Part shown: piece after piece, positions 1 through 8,872 of the stretch
Layout of the letters: each line of letters begins with the position of its first letter
Position numbering within the stretch: the stretch's first letter is position 1
Assembly (NCBI RefSeq): GCF_000282055.1
Contig: NZ_AKJZ01000009.1
Span: 1 to 64,000 of the forward strand
Direction: 5' to 3'
Length of the DNA stretch: 64,000 bases
DNA from: Flavobacterium sp. CF136
GTDB lineage: Bacteria; Bacteroidota; Bacteroidia; Flavobacteriales; Flavobacteriaceae
Notes under the pieces: model-generated
What the model saw: the letters and a program-made list of their open reading frames with translations, nothing else
Databases searched by the model: none
Told to the model about the DNA's origin: nothing
Made by a program: the position numbers and the translations under genes

Positions 1-2
1 GA

Positions 3-551
3 AGCCTGACTTCAATTCCTGACGGATTCAACCCAACGGTTGGCGGTTCTCTTGACCTCGGAAGCCTGAAACATAATGTACAATGTAAAGATTATGGAAA
101 TCCAATTTTATCATGGGAAAATGGTAAATACATTTTATGTGATGGCATATTTACAGAGGTTTTATCTAAGAAAAAAGGGCATTATTTTGTTAGAAAACTT
201 GATTCTAAAGAAAAAATGTACATCGTTACAGATGGTAAAAACACACACGCTCATGGTAAATCTTTAAAGCAAGCTAATGAAGATTTACAATTTAAAATTA
301 TATCAGAAAAACTAAAAAAAGAGCCAATACAAGAAGATTCCTTATTGACAGTTAAACATTATCGATTGATTACTGGGGCATGTGATACTGGAGTTAGAGA
401 TTTTATGCAAAGAAATGGGTTAGAGTTTGAAGTTGTAAATAACGAAACTAAAGAAATCAATCCAATTAAAGCAAAAGACTTGTTGCCATTGTTGATAAAA
501 AACAATGCATATGGATTAGATAAATTTAAAGAACTGGTACAATTTAAATAA
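3..551 (+). CDS. Phage protein with LRR-like 20-aa repeats, 5'-truncated by window edge
   Basis: The frame is open from the first bases, so the gene begins upstream of the window; the first ATG inside it, at 216, is internal. The visible N-terminal part reads SLTSIPDGFNPTVGGSLDLG followed by another GSL, a 60-bp unit. The DNA word GGAAGCCTG near position 60 repeats the one cut by the window start. This resembles leucine-rich or BspA-like solenoid repeats, so more units probably lie upstream. About 160 residues without obvious motifs follow and end at a TAA. It heads the visible part of the phage early operon, 6 bp before the next gene. Function unknown; the repeat assignment rests on little more than one visible unit. 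Confidence 0.7.
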   Translation, partial: SLTSIPDGFNPTVGGSLDLGSLKHNVQCKDYGNPILSWENGKYILCDGIFTEVLSKKKGHYFVRKLDSKEKMYIVTDGKNTHAHGKSLKQANEDLQFKIISEKLKKEPIQEDSLLTVKHYRLITGACDTGVRDFMQRNGLEFEVVNNETKEINPIKAKDLLPLLIKNNAYGLDKFKELVQFK

Positions 552-557
552 AAAATT

Positions 558-998
558 ATGCTTTACAATCCAGAAAAACCCATCGATATCCAGCGAGCTG
601 TTGAGAAGTTCAACTATTTTGTAAAGCATAATAAAGTATTTGAGCTATCTGCAAAAAAAGTTCCTAAAACTTATCCTCAGCTAAAATATGCACACTTGAT
701 TATGTCATGGTTTGCATTGGAATATGGTGAACAATTAGAATATATCAAGTTAGAGTACTTCAAAAAACTTGTAAATCCGGGAATATTTGAATATGAATTT
801 GTAAACCGGATAACTGCAGAAGTTAGAATTGAATACAAAAGCTTAGCCAACCTTACTAAAGATGAATTGACATTAGCAATTGATCGATTTAGAGATTATT
901 CAAGCAAAGAAGCAGGTATTTATCTTCCACAACCTTCTGACTTAGCTTTATTGAGAGAAATAGAAATTCAGGTAAAGAATAACGAGCAATATTTATGA
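558..998 (+). CDS. Hypothetical phage protein (possibly NinB-like recombination accessory)
   Basis: A 146-aa soluble, charged protein with no clear motif. The C-terminal part (AIDRFRDYSSKEAGIYLPQPSD, interrupted here only to describe it) has the helix-then-'LPQP' look of small phage recombination proteins such as NinB, but this is a weak impression. It sits in the early operon, its stop overlapping the next start as ATGA. Coding is supported by the tight packing and the composition. Confidence 0.7.
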   Translation: MLYNPEKPIDIQRAVEKFNYFVKHNKVFELSAKKVPKTYPQLKYAHLIMSWFALEYGEQLEYIKLEYFKKLVNPGIFEYEFVNRITAEVRIEYKSLANLTKDELTLAIDRFRDYSSKEAGIYLPQPSDLALLREIEIQVKNNEQYL

Positions 999-1282
999 AC
1001 CAGCAAGAAATCAATTTCGATGAACTTCATCATGTGGAAAATAAAATAAGTAATCAGGAGCATTTTGAAAGAAACAAAGAAAAATTTTCAAATCAATGCA
1101 GAATCGTTTATGAGGCACTTTTAAGAGGCGAACGCTTAACAACAACTAAAGCATTACTCGATTATAAGATTGGCGATTTGCGTAGAAGGATTAAAGATTT
1201 GAAGGATATCTGGAACGTACCGATTGAATGGGAGTACAAGGAAGGCAATTACAAAGAATTTTTTATAAAGATTAACCAATAA
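995..1282 (+). CDS. Small winged-helix / HTH phage protein
   Basis: A 95-aa protein overlapping the preceding gene by 4 bp. Residues about 30-75 (NQCRIVYEALLRGERLTTTK, then IGDLRRRIKDLKD) have the pattern of small phage helix-turn-helix proteins, in which a first helix, a 'gerlTt' turn and a recognition helix rich in Arg and Asp precede a beta wing. Such proteins usually lie next to replication genes in Bacteroidota prophages. DNA binding is inferred; the target is unknown. Confidence 0.72.
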   Translation: MNQQEINFDELHHVENKISNQEHFERNKEKFSNQCRIVYEALLRGERLTTTKALLDYKIGDLRRRIKDLKDIWNVPIEWEYKEGNYKEFFIKINQ

Positions 1283-1293
1283 AATATAATTAC

Positions 1294-1881
1294 ATGACAA
1301 AGACAATAACTATCAATTCTGATAAATTTATAAATGCATTAGAAAAAATCTCAGATAAAGAGGTCGAGATTAAAGGAGCGTCAATAAGTGATGCCTTATG
1401 TGCTTATTCATACGAACTTTTGAAAGGGCCTACAAAAGGAGATACATTAAATAGAAAAGGAGCTCATATTGTTCATGATGAACTACAAATTAGATTCGAT
1501 CAGCTTGATGTATTTTACGCACATCTTGATGATGCCTATACCGGCAATACTAATGTTACTCCATTGGAAGAATTAGAGGCTGAAATCGAAACTGAAAAAT
1601 ACCATGTTACTGGATTTAAAATATCAGGAGTTGAAGAAAATAAGTCTGTTATTCTTTCAGGATGGAAAGAGGTAACGAATGGAATTGTTAAGTTCGAAAC
1701 TCCAAAAATTAAATATTCATCAGCTTATTTGTATTTAAGCGAGATGAAGGAAAGAGTACAGAATGCAATTGATGAGGTTGAATTGTATATGAATGGAAAA
1801 ACAGCACCTCAGGATGATCCTAATCAGGTTCATATGTCCTTTTCTGAAGAAGATGCTGCTTTTGATAATGCAAAAATTTAA
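1294..1881 (+). CDS. Hypothetical phage early protein with acidic C-terminal tail
   Basis: A 195-aa protein I do not recognise. The central region (residues about 105-165) alternates short hydrophobic strands, as in an OB-like or beta-sandwich fold, and the tail is acidic (EEDAAFDNAKI). An acidic tail beside helicase and resolvase genes recalls phage single-strand DNA-binding proteins, but no SSB signature is visible, so this is only a suggestion. It is 11 bp after the HTH gene and 2 bp before the helicase gene. Confidence 0.65.
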   Translation: MTKTITINSDKFINALEKISDKEVEIKGASISDALCAYSYELLKGPTKGDTLNRKGAHIVHDELQIRFDQLDVFYAHLDDAYTGNTNVTPLEELEAEIETEKYHVTGFKISGVEENKSVILSGWKEVTNGIVKFETPKIKYSSAYLYLSEMKERVQNAIDEVELYMNGKTAPQDDPNQVHMSFSEEDAAFDNAKI

Positions 1882-1883
1882 TA

Positions 1884-3044
1884 ATGGCTTTTCAATTACG
1901 ACCTTATCAAAGTGAATCCATTGATCTAAGCGTTAATTTTCTTAAAGGAACATCAAAGGGTAATTCGTTGGTTATACTTCCAACTGGATCAGGAAAATCT
2001 GTTGTAATTGCTAAAATATTAGAACCGCTGGAGGGCAAAACAATTGTTCTCCAGCCTTCAAAAGAAATTCTTGAACAGAACTTCGAAAAATTTAGTAATT
2101 ATGGTAAAGCTTCCATTTATAGCGCATCTGCAGGTGAAAAAAGAATTGATAAAGTTACCTTTTGTACTATTGGGAGTATCATTAATAAAAAGCACTTATT
2201 CAAAGGATTGAAAAATATTTTAATTGATGAATGCCATTTGGTAAATTCTGATGCTGGAATGTATAACGATTTTATAAAAGCATTTCCGGAATCTAAAGTT
2301 TTAGGATTAACAGCAACACCTTATCGTTTAGAGCAAACTTCAACCGGTCCGCAATTAACCTTTATAACTCGTAGTAAACCTGCAATTTTTGATAATGTTT
2401 TGTATTACGTTCAAAATGATGTTTTATTTAATGCCGGCTTTTTGGCGCCATTGGAATACTACAACTTCGATGTTATTGATCGAAGCAAATTAGAACTTAA
2501 TAGTTCCGGAACTGACTTTACTCAAACATCATTGAGAAGATATTATAAGTCAATTGATATGCCATCAAGAATTGTAAAAACGGCTTTAACGATTTTAAGT
2601 AAAAGGAAAAATATTTTGATTTTCTGCTCCTTAATTGAAGAAGCTAAAGCTGTTCAAAAACGTATTCCAGGATCTGCAATTTTAACCGGAGAAACCAAAA
2701 AAGAAGAAAGGGAACGAATTCTCGGTCAATTCAAAAACGGAACAATAAAATGCCTAATAAATGTAGGTGTTCTGACAACTGGTTTTGATTATCCAGCACT
2801 TGAAGCTGTTTTGATGGCCAGATCAACAATGTCACTTTCTCTGTATTATCAAATTGTTGGCCGAGTGATGAGAATATTTACTTATCCAGATGGCACAAAA
2901 AAAACAGGTTGGTTTGTAGATATGGGAGGTAATATAAACTTCTTTGGAAAGATAGAAACAATGCAAATTAAGGTTGATTCTAAAGGCAGATTTGCTATTT
3001 GGAATAATGGCCGGCAACTAACAAATGTACCTTTTAATAAATAG
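1884..3044 (+). CDS. DEAD/DEAH-box superfamily 2 helicase
   Basis: A 386-aa compact SF2 helicase of the SSL2/RecG-like type common in phage replication modules. Visible motifs are the Q-like N terminus (LRPYQSESI), motif I PTGSGKS at residues 33-39, motif II DECH at 115-118, motif III TATP at 143-146, and motif VI QIVGRVMR near the C terminus. It should unwind or remodel replication or recombination intermediates in the cytoplasm using ATP. No extra nuclease or zinc domain is seen. The gene lies between two small early genes with gaps of 2 and 5 bp. Confidence 0.93.
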   Translation: MAFQLRPYQSESIDLSVNFLKGTSKGNSLVILPTGSGKSVVIAKILEPLEGKTIVLQPSKEILEQNFEKFSNYGKASIYSASAGEKRIDKVTFCTIGSIINKKHLFKGLKNILIDECHLVNSDAGMYNDFIKAFPESKVLGLTATPYRLEQTSTGPQLTFITRSKPAIFDNVLYYVQNDVLFNAGFLAPLEYYNFDVIDRSKLELNSSGTDFTQTSLRRYYKSIDMPSRIVKTALTILSKRKNILIFCSLIEEAKAVQKRIPGSAILTGETKKEERERILGQFKNGTIKCLINVGVLTTGFDYPALEAVLMARSTMSLSLYYQIVGRVMRIFTYPDGTKKTGWFVDMGGNINFFGKIETMQIKVDSKGRFAIWNNGRQLTNVPFNK

Positions 3045-3049
3045 TAATT

Positions 3050-3970
3050 ATGGCAAGAGAGCAAAGAAAAGATGTAGACTATTTTCCGCATGATTGTACT
3101 CATGGACGTAAAATGCATATTATTGAAACAAAGTACGGAAATGATGGCTATGCTACTTGGTTTAAATTATTGGAGCAACTTGGAAAAGCTAAAAATCATT
3201 ATATCGACATTTCTGATGATATGACATTGATGTTTTTAATTTCTGTATTTAAAATTGATGAAGAAAAAACACTTGCTATTTTAACCGATTTGGCAAAATT
3301 AGGCGCTATAGACAAATTATTGTTTGATGATTTTAAAGTGATTTATAGTCAAAAATTTTCAGATAGTATTCAAGATGCATATCGAAATAGAAAAGGCAAA
3401 ATGTTTCAATATAGCGACATATTGGAAGAAATAAGGCAAAAAAACAGTCAATCTAGCGTAAGATTGAACGTTAAAGAGGTCAATCTTACGGAAGTTATCC
3501 TTAAAGAAGAGAAGAATAAAGTAAAGAAGAGAAAAGAAGAGAAAAGTAAAGAAGATACTCCTAACGGAGTTGTTGATTTAAAAAATCAACCCGACAATCA
3601 TAAGATTGATTTTAATAAACTTCTTTCTTTTTTTAATGCAAACCGAGGCCTTTTACCAGAAGTAAAAAAAATGTCAGATGCCAGAAAAAAAAGAATATTG
3701 GTTTTAGAAAAACAACATGGTAAAGAATCCATTCAACTTGTAATTCAAAAAACTAGAGATTCAGATTTTCTACAAGGAATCAACAAAGATAATTGGATAG
3801 CCAGTTTTGATTGGATTTTCAAGCCGGCTAATTTTTTAAAAATTTTAGAAGATAATTATGCAAGAAAAGAAAATATACGAAGTGTCCATTCACAAAGAAC
3901 AGATGCTGACCTTAAAAAATCCGCTAACAATGCAGTTGATGCAATGTTTGGTATCACAGGACCAAGTTGA
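3050..3970 (+). CDS. Phage replication protein with Lin1244/Lin1753-like (DUF4373) N-terminal domain
   Basis: A 306-aa protein. Residues 1-120 match the Lin1244/Lin1753-like domain typical of phage replication initiators: YFPHDCTHGRKMHIIE, then KYGNDGYATWFKLLEQLGK, then a winged-helix stretch. A Lys/Glu-rich linker (about 150-185, with 'KKRKEEKSKED') leads to a C-terminal domain ending in a helical segment, as in DnaD/DnaT-like organisation. It probably acts at phage origin recognition or helicase loading. Its 3' end overlaps the following gene. Confidence 0.82.
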   Translation: MAREQRKDVDYFPHDCTHGRKMHIIETKYGNDGYATWFKLLEQLGKAKNHYIDISDDMTLMFLISVFKIDEEKTLAILTDLAKLGAIDKLLFDDFKVIYSQKFSDSIQDAYRNRKGKMFQYSDILEEIRQKNSQSSVRLNVKEVNLTEVILKEEKNKVKKRKEEKSKEDTPNGVVDLKNQPDNHKIDFNKLLSFFNANRGLLPEVKKMSDARKKRILVLEKQHGKESIQLVIQKTRDSDFLQGINKDNWIASFDWIFKPANFLKILEDNYARKENIRSVHSQRTDADLKKSANNAVDAMFGITGPS

Positions 3971-4598
3971 ATTATTGATTCTTGAAAAAAACATCAACCT
4001 TCAAAATGCAATTGACGGCACAAAAATTAAAAGCCTGGAAAAATCTTTAGGAGAAATAAACATGGTAAAAGTTGTTACATACTTACTAATGCGATTTTCA
4101 GAAAGTTTTAATGTTGGTAAAAATATTAGCAATACTCAGGCGCCATTAATAGCTATTGACATCATAGAAAAATATCCATATGAAACTATTGAAGATGTTG
4201 TCTTAATGTTAAAGCAAGTACGGCAAGGCATTATTGGCGATGGAAAAGATTATAAATTGGACGGTCAGAACATTTTAAATAAATGGTTTCCGGAATATTT
4301 AGAAAAAAAATATATGGAATTTGAACGCTTGAAAAAACAAGAATATAGCTTAATTTCTAACGAAATTGATTCTAAAAACCATCCAGTAGCTCAATTTTAT
4401 GAAAAAAGAAGAATTGAAAAAACAAGAAAAGAAAAAGAGACAAAAATGCATCTTGAAATTGACGAAATGGTGAAATATATGGATAGGCAAATGCTTGAAG
4501 ACACTATTTCTGATTGGGAAAAAAAGCAAGAAATGAAGCCTTATATGCATTATTTAATATTAAAAAGACGTTCGGTTCCTGGTAAATATAATCCCTGA
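3939..4598 (+). CDS. Hypothetical phage protein, possible replication/helicase-loading accessory
   Basis: The reading frame extends back to an ATG at 3858, but in-frame ATGs at 3930 and 3939 give a shorter overlap with the preceding replication gene, and I prefer one of these. The protein has about 220 residues. A helical core (VTYLLMRFSESFNVGKNISN, then IIEKYPYETIEDVVLMLKQVRQG) and a highly charged coiled C terminus match a protein often found after Lin1244-type replication genes in Bacteroidota phages. No catalytic motif is visible. A role as loader or partner of the replication protein is inferred from position only. Confidence 0.72.
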   Translation: MQCLVSQDQVELLILEKNINLQNAIDGTKIKSLEKSLGEINMVKVVTYLLMRFSESFNVGKNISNTQAPLIAIDIIEKYPYETIEDVVLMLKQVRQGIIGDGKDYKLDGQNILNKWFPEYLEKKYMEFERLKKQEYSLISNEIDSKNHPVAQFYEKRRIEKTRKEKETKMHLEIDEMVKYMDRQMLEDTISDWEKKQEMKPYMHYLILKRRSVPGKYNP

Positions 4599-4602
4599 TT
4601 TT

Positions 4603-5013
4603 ATGAAAAAAATTGAAAACGTAACGCTTTACAAATGTGATTTTTGTAAAAAAGAATTGAAGCGAAAGCACGCAATGGATACACATGAAAAAATATGTAA
4701 TTGTAATCCTGAAAATAAAAAAGCGTGTATGAATGGCTGTATCCATTTAGAAAAAGAAGAATTGGATGTTGATTTTGAAAGTTATTATGACTATGGAAAT
4801 GAAGAGCAGCATTACAGTACCAAGAAAATATTAGTTTTTAAGTGTGCTAAATTGGATAAATTAATGTTCCCATGGTCAATAGAAAGAAAAAATCTTCATG
4901 TCGAATATCCTTCAACATTTGAATATCAAGAACCAATGCCAAAAAAATGTTCTGATTTTTCAACAAACCCAGATACTTCTAATGACTGGTTTGAAAGTAT
5001 CTTAAAGTCATGA
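4603..5013 (+). CDS. Small zinc-finger phage protein
   Basis: A 136-aa protein whose N terminus carries a C2HC zinc-finger pattern: C12, C15, H28 and C32 (C-x2-C-x12-H-x3-C). More cysteines follow (C34, and CMNGC near residues 42-46), which could form a second site. The remainder is unassigned. It begins 4 bp after the previous gene, and its stop overlaps the next start as ATGA. Nucleic-acid binding is plausible but unproven. Confidence 0.72.
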   Translation: MKKIENVTLYKCDFCKKELKRKHAMDTHEKICNCNPENKKACMNGCIHLEKEELDVDFESYYDYGNEEQHYSTKKILVFKCAKLDKLMFPWSIERKNLHVEYPSTFEYQEPMPKKCSDFSTNPDTSNDWFESILKS

Positions 5014-5234
5014 ACCACATCAGCCAACGAAACCGATTAGAAATTCAACTTAAAAGCTACAGAGATTTTATGCCATTTTGCCCGCCGGATTCTTTTCCAA
5101 AGCTTGTGAATGAAATGATGAAAATTCACTGCAGGCTTGAAAAGATAAAAGAATTCACATTGGATAAGTTGGTAGAAGAAGTTCAATTTCATTATGATAC
5201 TGTTCAAAGCAAATCTAATTTTAAAACAATCTAA
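5010..5234 (+). CDS. Hypothetical small phage protein
   Basis: A 74-aa basic, mostly helical protein with no recognisable domain. The start codon overlaps the preceding stop (ATGA) and the next gene starts 3 bp after its stop, so it is part of the early operon. Confidence 0.6.
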   Translation: MNHISQRNRLEIQLKSYRDFMPFCPPDSFPKLVNEMMKIHCRLEKIKEFTLDKLVEEVQFHYDTVQSKSNFKTI

Positions 5235-5237
5235 AAA

Positions 5238-5462
5238 ATGGAAAACCAAAATATAATAAATAAGTTGATTGACATAAAGATTCAGATATCCAAATTAGGA
5301 ATTGAATATTTAGAAACTAAAATACCTGTTGATCTGAGTGATGTAGGTCTAACACTTAAGCCTTTTATTGAAATAGGGCATTCTCTGGATAATTCAATTA
5401 AAAAATTAAGTTACGAGGTTATTCCAGGATCCATTCCTAAACAAAATTGCCTGAAATCATGA
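5238..5462 (+). CDS. Hypothetical small phage protein
   Basis: A 74-aa protein with a predicted helical N terminus and no family I recognise. It lies 3 bp after its upstream neighbour, and its TGA overlaps the resolvase ATG at 5459, which supports both annotations. Confidence 0.58.
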   Translation: MENQNIINKLIDIKIQISKLGIEYLETKIPVDLSDVGLTLKPFIEIGHSLDNSIKKLSYEVIPGSIPKQNCLKS

Positions 5463-5896
5463 AACAACCAAAAGAAAAATTTCTTGTTGGTATTGATCCT
5501 GATGTTGATAAATCCGGTGTAGCTTTTTTAAACGGAAACCAACTAAAACTTGATAATCTTGCCTTCTTCCAACTTTTTGATTATTTCAAAGAATTGAAAG
5601 AATTGCACCCAGATTTAGAAGTATATGTAGAATTAGGTTCTCTTAATAAATCAAACTGGCACTCAAAAACAGACAAATCTTCAAAATGGAATTCAAACAT
5701 TGGTGCTGCATTAGGCCGAAACTTTGAAACTGCAAATAAGATTGTGGAAATGTGTGAGTATTTAAAAATTACACATCATAAGATTCAACCTAAAAAATCC
5801 AAAATAACCAATGACTACTTCAAAAAGTTGACTGGTTATGATGGAAGAACCAATCAAGAACAGCGTGATGCTTTCATGCTAATATTTGGAAGATAG
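5459..5896 (+). CDS. RuvC-like Holliday junction resolvase
   Basis: A 145-aa RNase H-fold nuclease. Acidic residues sit where RuvC-like resolvases carry them: D13 in VGIDPDVDKSG, E58 in YVELG, and E134/D137 in TNQEQRDAFML. It should cleave branched DNA made during phage replication or recombination before packaging. I place the start at 5459 (MKQPKEKF) because it gives an ATGA overlap with the upstream gene; another ATG 12 bp earlier is less likely. The gene is followed by an intrinsic terminator, so it closes the first early transcription unit. Confidence 0.86.
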   Translation: MKQPKEKFLVGIDPDVDKSGVAFLNGNQLKLDNLAFFQLFDYFKELKELHPDLEVYVELGSLNKSNWHSKTDKSSKWNSNIGAALGRNFETANKIVEMCEYLKITHHKIQPKKSKITNDYFKKLTGYDGRTNQEQRDAFMLIFGR

Positions 5897-5927
5897 TATT
5901 CTTCAATTTATCGAATTAAAAAATTTG

Positions 5928-5950
5928 GCTCTCATATAGAGGGCTTTTTT
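5928..5950 (+). terminator. Intrinsic terminator after resolvase gene
   Basis: GCTCTC and GAGGGC pair over six base pairs (one G-T wobble) around a 5-nt loop, followed directly by six T. It ends the 0.5-5.9 kb gene cluster. Confidence 0.75.
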
Positions 5951-5991
5951 ATTGCCTAACCAAATTCAAAATAACCTTGAAAACAATCATC

Positions 5992-6252
5992 ATGAATTTA
6001 GAACATATCAGTGTTGATAAAATTGAAACAATCAAAATTGTAAATAGTGTTTGGACTGCAAATACAACAATTTATAATCCAAACAAAATAGAAATAGAAG
6101 TAAAAGGAGTAAGCGAAATTAATGCTTATGAAAACCTTTTAAAGTTTCTATCATTTAATCAAAAGCCTACCGAAATTAAAGAGCTGCCAAACGGAAATAA
6201 AATCTATCAATTTAAAAATAAATCAACAAATGCAGAATCCGAAAAATTATAA
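5992..6252 (+). CDS. Hypothetical small phage protein
   Basis: An 86-aa protein from the ATG at 5992; a TTG 15 bp upstream is in frame but less likely. No motif is visible. Its 3' end overlaps the helicase-methyltransferase gene by 23 bp, implying translational coupling. It is the first gene after a terminator, so a promoter is expected in 5951-5991, although I see no clear TAnnTTTG element there. Confidence 0.58.
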   Translation: MNLEHISVDKIETIKIVNSVWTANTTIYNPNKIEIEVKGVSEINAYENLLKFLSFNQKPTEIKELPNGNKIYQFKNKSTNAESEKL

Positions 6253-8872
6253 AGAATTTTTAGAAGCAAAGATTGTTGTAGCCGGAACTTTCGGGACTGA
6301 AATTGATAAATCATTAATCAATCCGATAGCAAAACCTCATCAAAAAGATATTATTCATTGGGCTATATCAGGAGGTCGCCGGGCAATATTTGCCAGCTTC
6401 GGTTTAGGTAAAACATTAATGCAGCTTGAAATTGCCAGATTAATTATAAAAATTACGGGAAAACCTTTTTTGATTTGTATGCCATTGGGCGTAGTTGGAG
6501 AGTTCCGAGATGATAATGATCTCTTAGGAGCAGAATTTTCACTAAAATATATTACAGATACTGATGAGGTTGATACATCACAACTTGCAATATACGTAAC
6601 CAACTATGAGCGTGTCCGAAAAGGAGATATTGATCCTGAATTTTTTGGAGGTGTTTCTTTTGATGAAGCAAGTATTTTGAGAAATCTTAAAACAGATACA
6701 ACAAACTACGTTTTAAAACATTTCCGTAAAATAAAATACCGTTTTGTTGCTACAGCCACTCCAACGCCAAATGATTTCATAGAGATATTAAATTATGCAG
6801 ATTACTTAGGAGTTATTGATCGAGGTCACGCACTTACAAGATTCTTTCAAAGAGATTCAACAAAAGCCGGCCATCTTACACTTTACGAAAATAAAAAAGA
6901 AGAATTCTGGAAATGGGTTTCATCATGGGCGGTTTTCATCAACAAACCTTCTGATTTGGGATATGATGATACAGGTTACAATTTGCCAAAATTGAATTTT
7001 CACCCTATAGAAATACCAGATGATTATGAAGGTGAAATAGTAGATGAAAATGGGGATCTGGTGATGTTTAAAAAACCAAGAAAAGGTTTGTCAGAAACTT
7101 CCAAAGAAAAAAGAGATACTGTTTTACTCAGAACCAATAAGGCTCTTGAAATTGTTAAAGAGAATGGTGTTAATGAAAGTTGGCTTCTTTGGCATCATGT
7201 AGACAGAGAAAGAGATTGTATTCAAAAATTATTCAAGGGTTTTGATCTGCAAACTATAACAGGAAGTCAGAAAAACACCGAAAAGGAAAAAAAACTGATT
7301 TCATTTAAACATGGTGAATATAAAATTCTTTCGACTAAACCAAAAATAGCCGGTTCAGGATGCAACTTTCAAAAGCATTGTCATAAAGCTGTTTTTGTTG
7401 GTATTGATTATAAATTCAATGATTTCATTCAGGCAATTCACAGAATTATGAGGTTCCTTCAAGAATTTGAAGTTGATGTTTGGGCAATTTTTACAGAAGC
7501 TGAAAGAGAAGTTTTTAAAGAGCTCATGCGAAAATGGAAACAACACATTGAAATGGAAACTGAAATGATAAATATCGTCCGAGAATATGGACTTAACTCA
7601 GATAAAATTACAGCTGACATGAAAAGACAAATATTTGAAAATCCAAGAAGTGCAGTAATCGGAAATGCAAAAGTTTTCAATGATGATACGGTTAATGTTC
7701 ATGAACAAATGGAAGATAATTCAACCGACATGATTTTGACTTCAATTCCTTTTGGTGATCATTATGAATACTCAGACAATTATAATGATTTCGGACATAA
7801 TAATGGAAATGAAGAATTCTTCAAACAAATGGATTTTCTAACGCCTAATTTGCTTCGAACTTTAAAGCCTGGCAAAATAGCTGCAATCCATGTTAAAGAC
7901 AGAATCCGTTATTCATATCAAAATGGAACATCTTTTACAACAATCGATGATTTCTCAGGAAAAACCGTTGCACACTTTGTAAAACATGGTTTTTATTTAG
8001 TTGGAAAAATAACCGTAACAACCGATGTAGTTCGTGAAAATAATCAAACGTATCGTTTAGGATGGTCAGAACAATGCAAAGATGCTACAAAAATGGGAGT
8101 TGGACTTCCGGAGTATGTTTTGCTTTTCAGAAAGCGACCAAGTGAGATGAATAATGCCTATGCAGATGAGCCAGTAATCAAAGCTAAAAACGAAAGTGAG
8201 GTTTATTGTAATACTTGTCAAAAGATTATTGATATAAAGGAGAAAAAGGAAGTTGTAATTATTGAAGAAGATGTTTGTTGTGCAAAATGTAAAGCAAATG
8301 ATTTTTCACCAATTGAAGAGATTTATTCAATTGATAAATGGCAACTTGATGCTCACGCATATTGGAAATCCTCCGGCGATAGATTTATGAGTTATGAAGA
8401 ATTGGCTGCATGTGATATGAAAGCAGTTTTTAACCGTTGGCGAGAATTTGACAAAAATAATGTTTACAGCTATGATGAGCATTTGAAAGTTTGCAATGAT
8501 CTGGAAAAGGCAAATAAACTAAGTCGTTTATTTATGACCATTCCACCAACATCTCCAACGGATATGGTTTGGACAGATGTAAATCGAATGCATACTCTTA
8601 ACGCAAATCAAGCCAATCGAAAAAAGGAAAAGCACATTTGCCCGCTTCAATTGGATATCATCGAAAGATTGATAAACAGATTTACAATGAAAGGCGATGT
8701 CGTTGATGATCCTTTCGGAGGTTTGTTTTCCACGGCATATAAAGCACTTGAAATGGAACGCAAATCGATATCTGCAGAGCTGAATCCAAATTATTATGAT
8801 GATGGTCTTTTTTACCTGAAATCAATCGAGTACAAAATCAGTGTTCCAACTTTATTTGATTTAGCGATATGA
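6230..8872 (+). CDS. SNF2/DEAD-like helicase fused to N6-adenine/N4-cytosine DNA methyltransferase
   Basis: An 880-aa two-part enzyme. The N-terminal half is an SF2 ATPase: Walker A in SFGLGKT (56-62), a Walker-B-like FDEAS, TATPTPND as motif III, and QAIHRIMR as motif VI. The C-terminal half is a beta-class amino-methyltransferase: catalytic motif IV TSIPFG near residue 503 comes first and the AdoMet-binding DPFGG near residue 826 last. Between them lies a four-cysteine zinc ribbon (CNTC...CCAKC). It probably modifies phage DNA while translocating, protecting it from host restriction. Such fusions are known in phages of Bacteroidota. Its stop overlaps the next methyltransferase start as ATGA. 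Confidence 0.9.
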   Translation: MQNPKNYKEFLEAKIVVAGTFGTEIDKSLINPIAKPHQKDIIHWAISGGRRAIFASFGLGKTLMQLEIARLIIKITGKPFLICMPLGVVGEFRDDNDLLGAEFSLKYITDTDEVDTSQLAIYVTNYERVRKGDIDPEFFGGVSFDEASILRNLKTDTTNYVLKHFRKIKYRFVATATPTPNDFIEILNYADYLGVIDRGHALTRFFQRDSTKAGHLTLYENKKEEFWKWVSSWAVFINKPSDLGYDDTGYNLPKLNFHPIEIPDDYEGEIVDENGDLVMFKKPRKGLSETSKEKRDTVLLRTNKALEIVKENGVNESWLLWHHVDRERDCIQKLFKGFDLQTITGSQKNTEKEKKLISFKHGEYKILSTKPKIAGSGCNFQKHCHKAVFVGIDYKFNDFIQAIHRIMRFLQEFEVDVWAIFTEAEREVFKELMRKWKQHIEMETEMINIVREYGLNSDKITADMKRQIFENPRSAVIGNAKVFNDDTVNVHEQMEDNSTDMILTSIPFGDHYEYSDNYNDFGHNNGNEEFFKQMDFLTPNLLRTLKPGKIAAIHVKDRIRYSYQNGTSFTTIDDFSGKTVAHFVKHGFYLVGKITVTTDVVRENNQTYRLGWSEQCKDATKMGVGLPEYVLLFRKRPSEMNNAYADEPVIKAKNESEVYCNTCQKIIDIKEKKEVVIIEEDVCCAKCKANDFSPIEEIYSIDKWQLDAHAYWKSSGDRFMSYEELAACDMKAVFNRWREFDKNNVYSYDEHLKVCNDLEKANKLSRLFMTIPPTSPTDMVWTDVNRMHTLNANQANRKKEKHICPLQLDIIERLINRFTMKGDVVDDPFGGLFSTAYKALEMERKSISAELNPNYYDDGLFYLKSIEYKISVPTLFDLAI

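Noticed and set aside
3858..3938. Longer start for the gene ending at 4598
   Set aside because: It would create a 113-bp overlap with the replication gene; internal ATGs at 3930/3939 give a usual junction.
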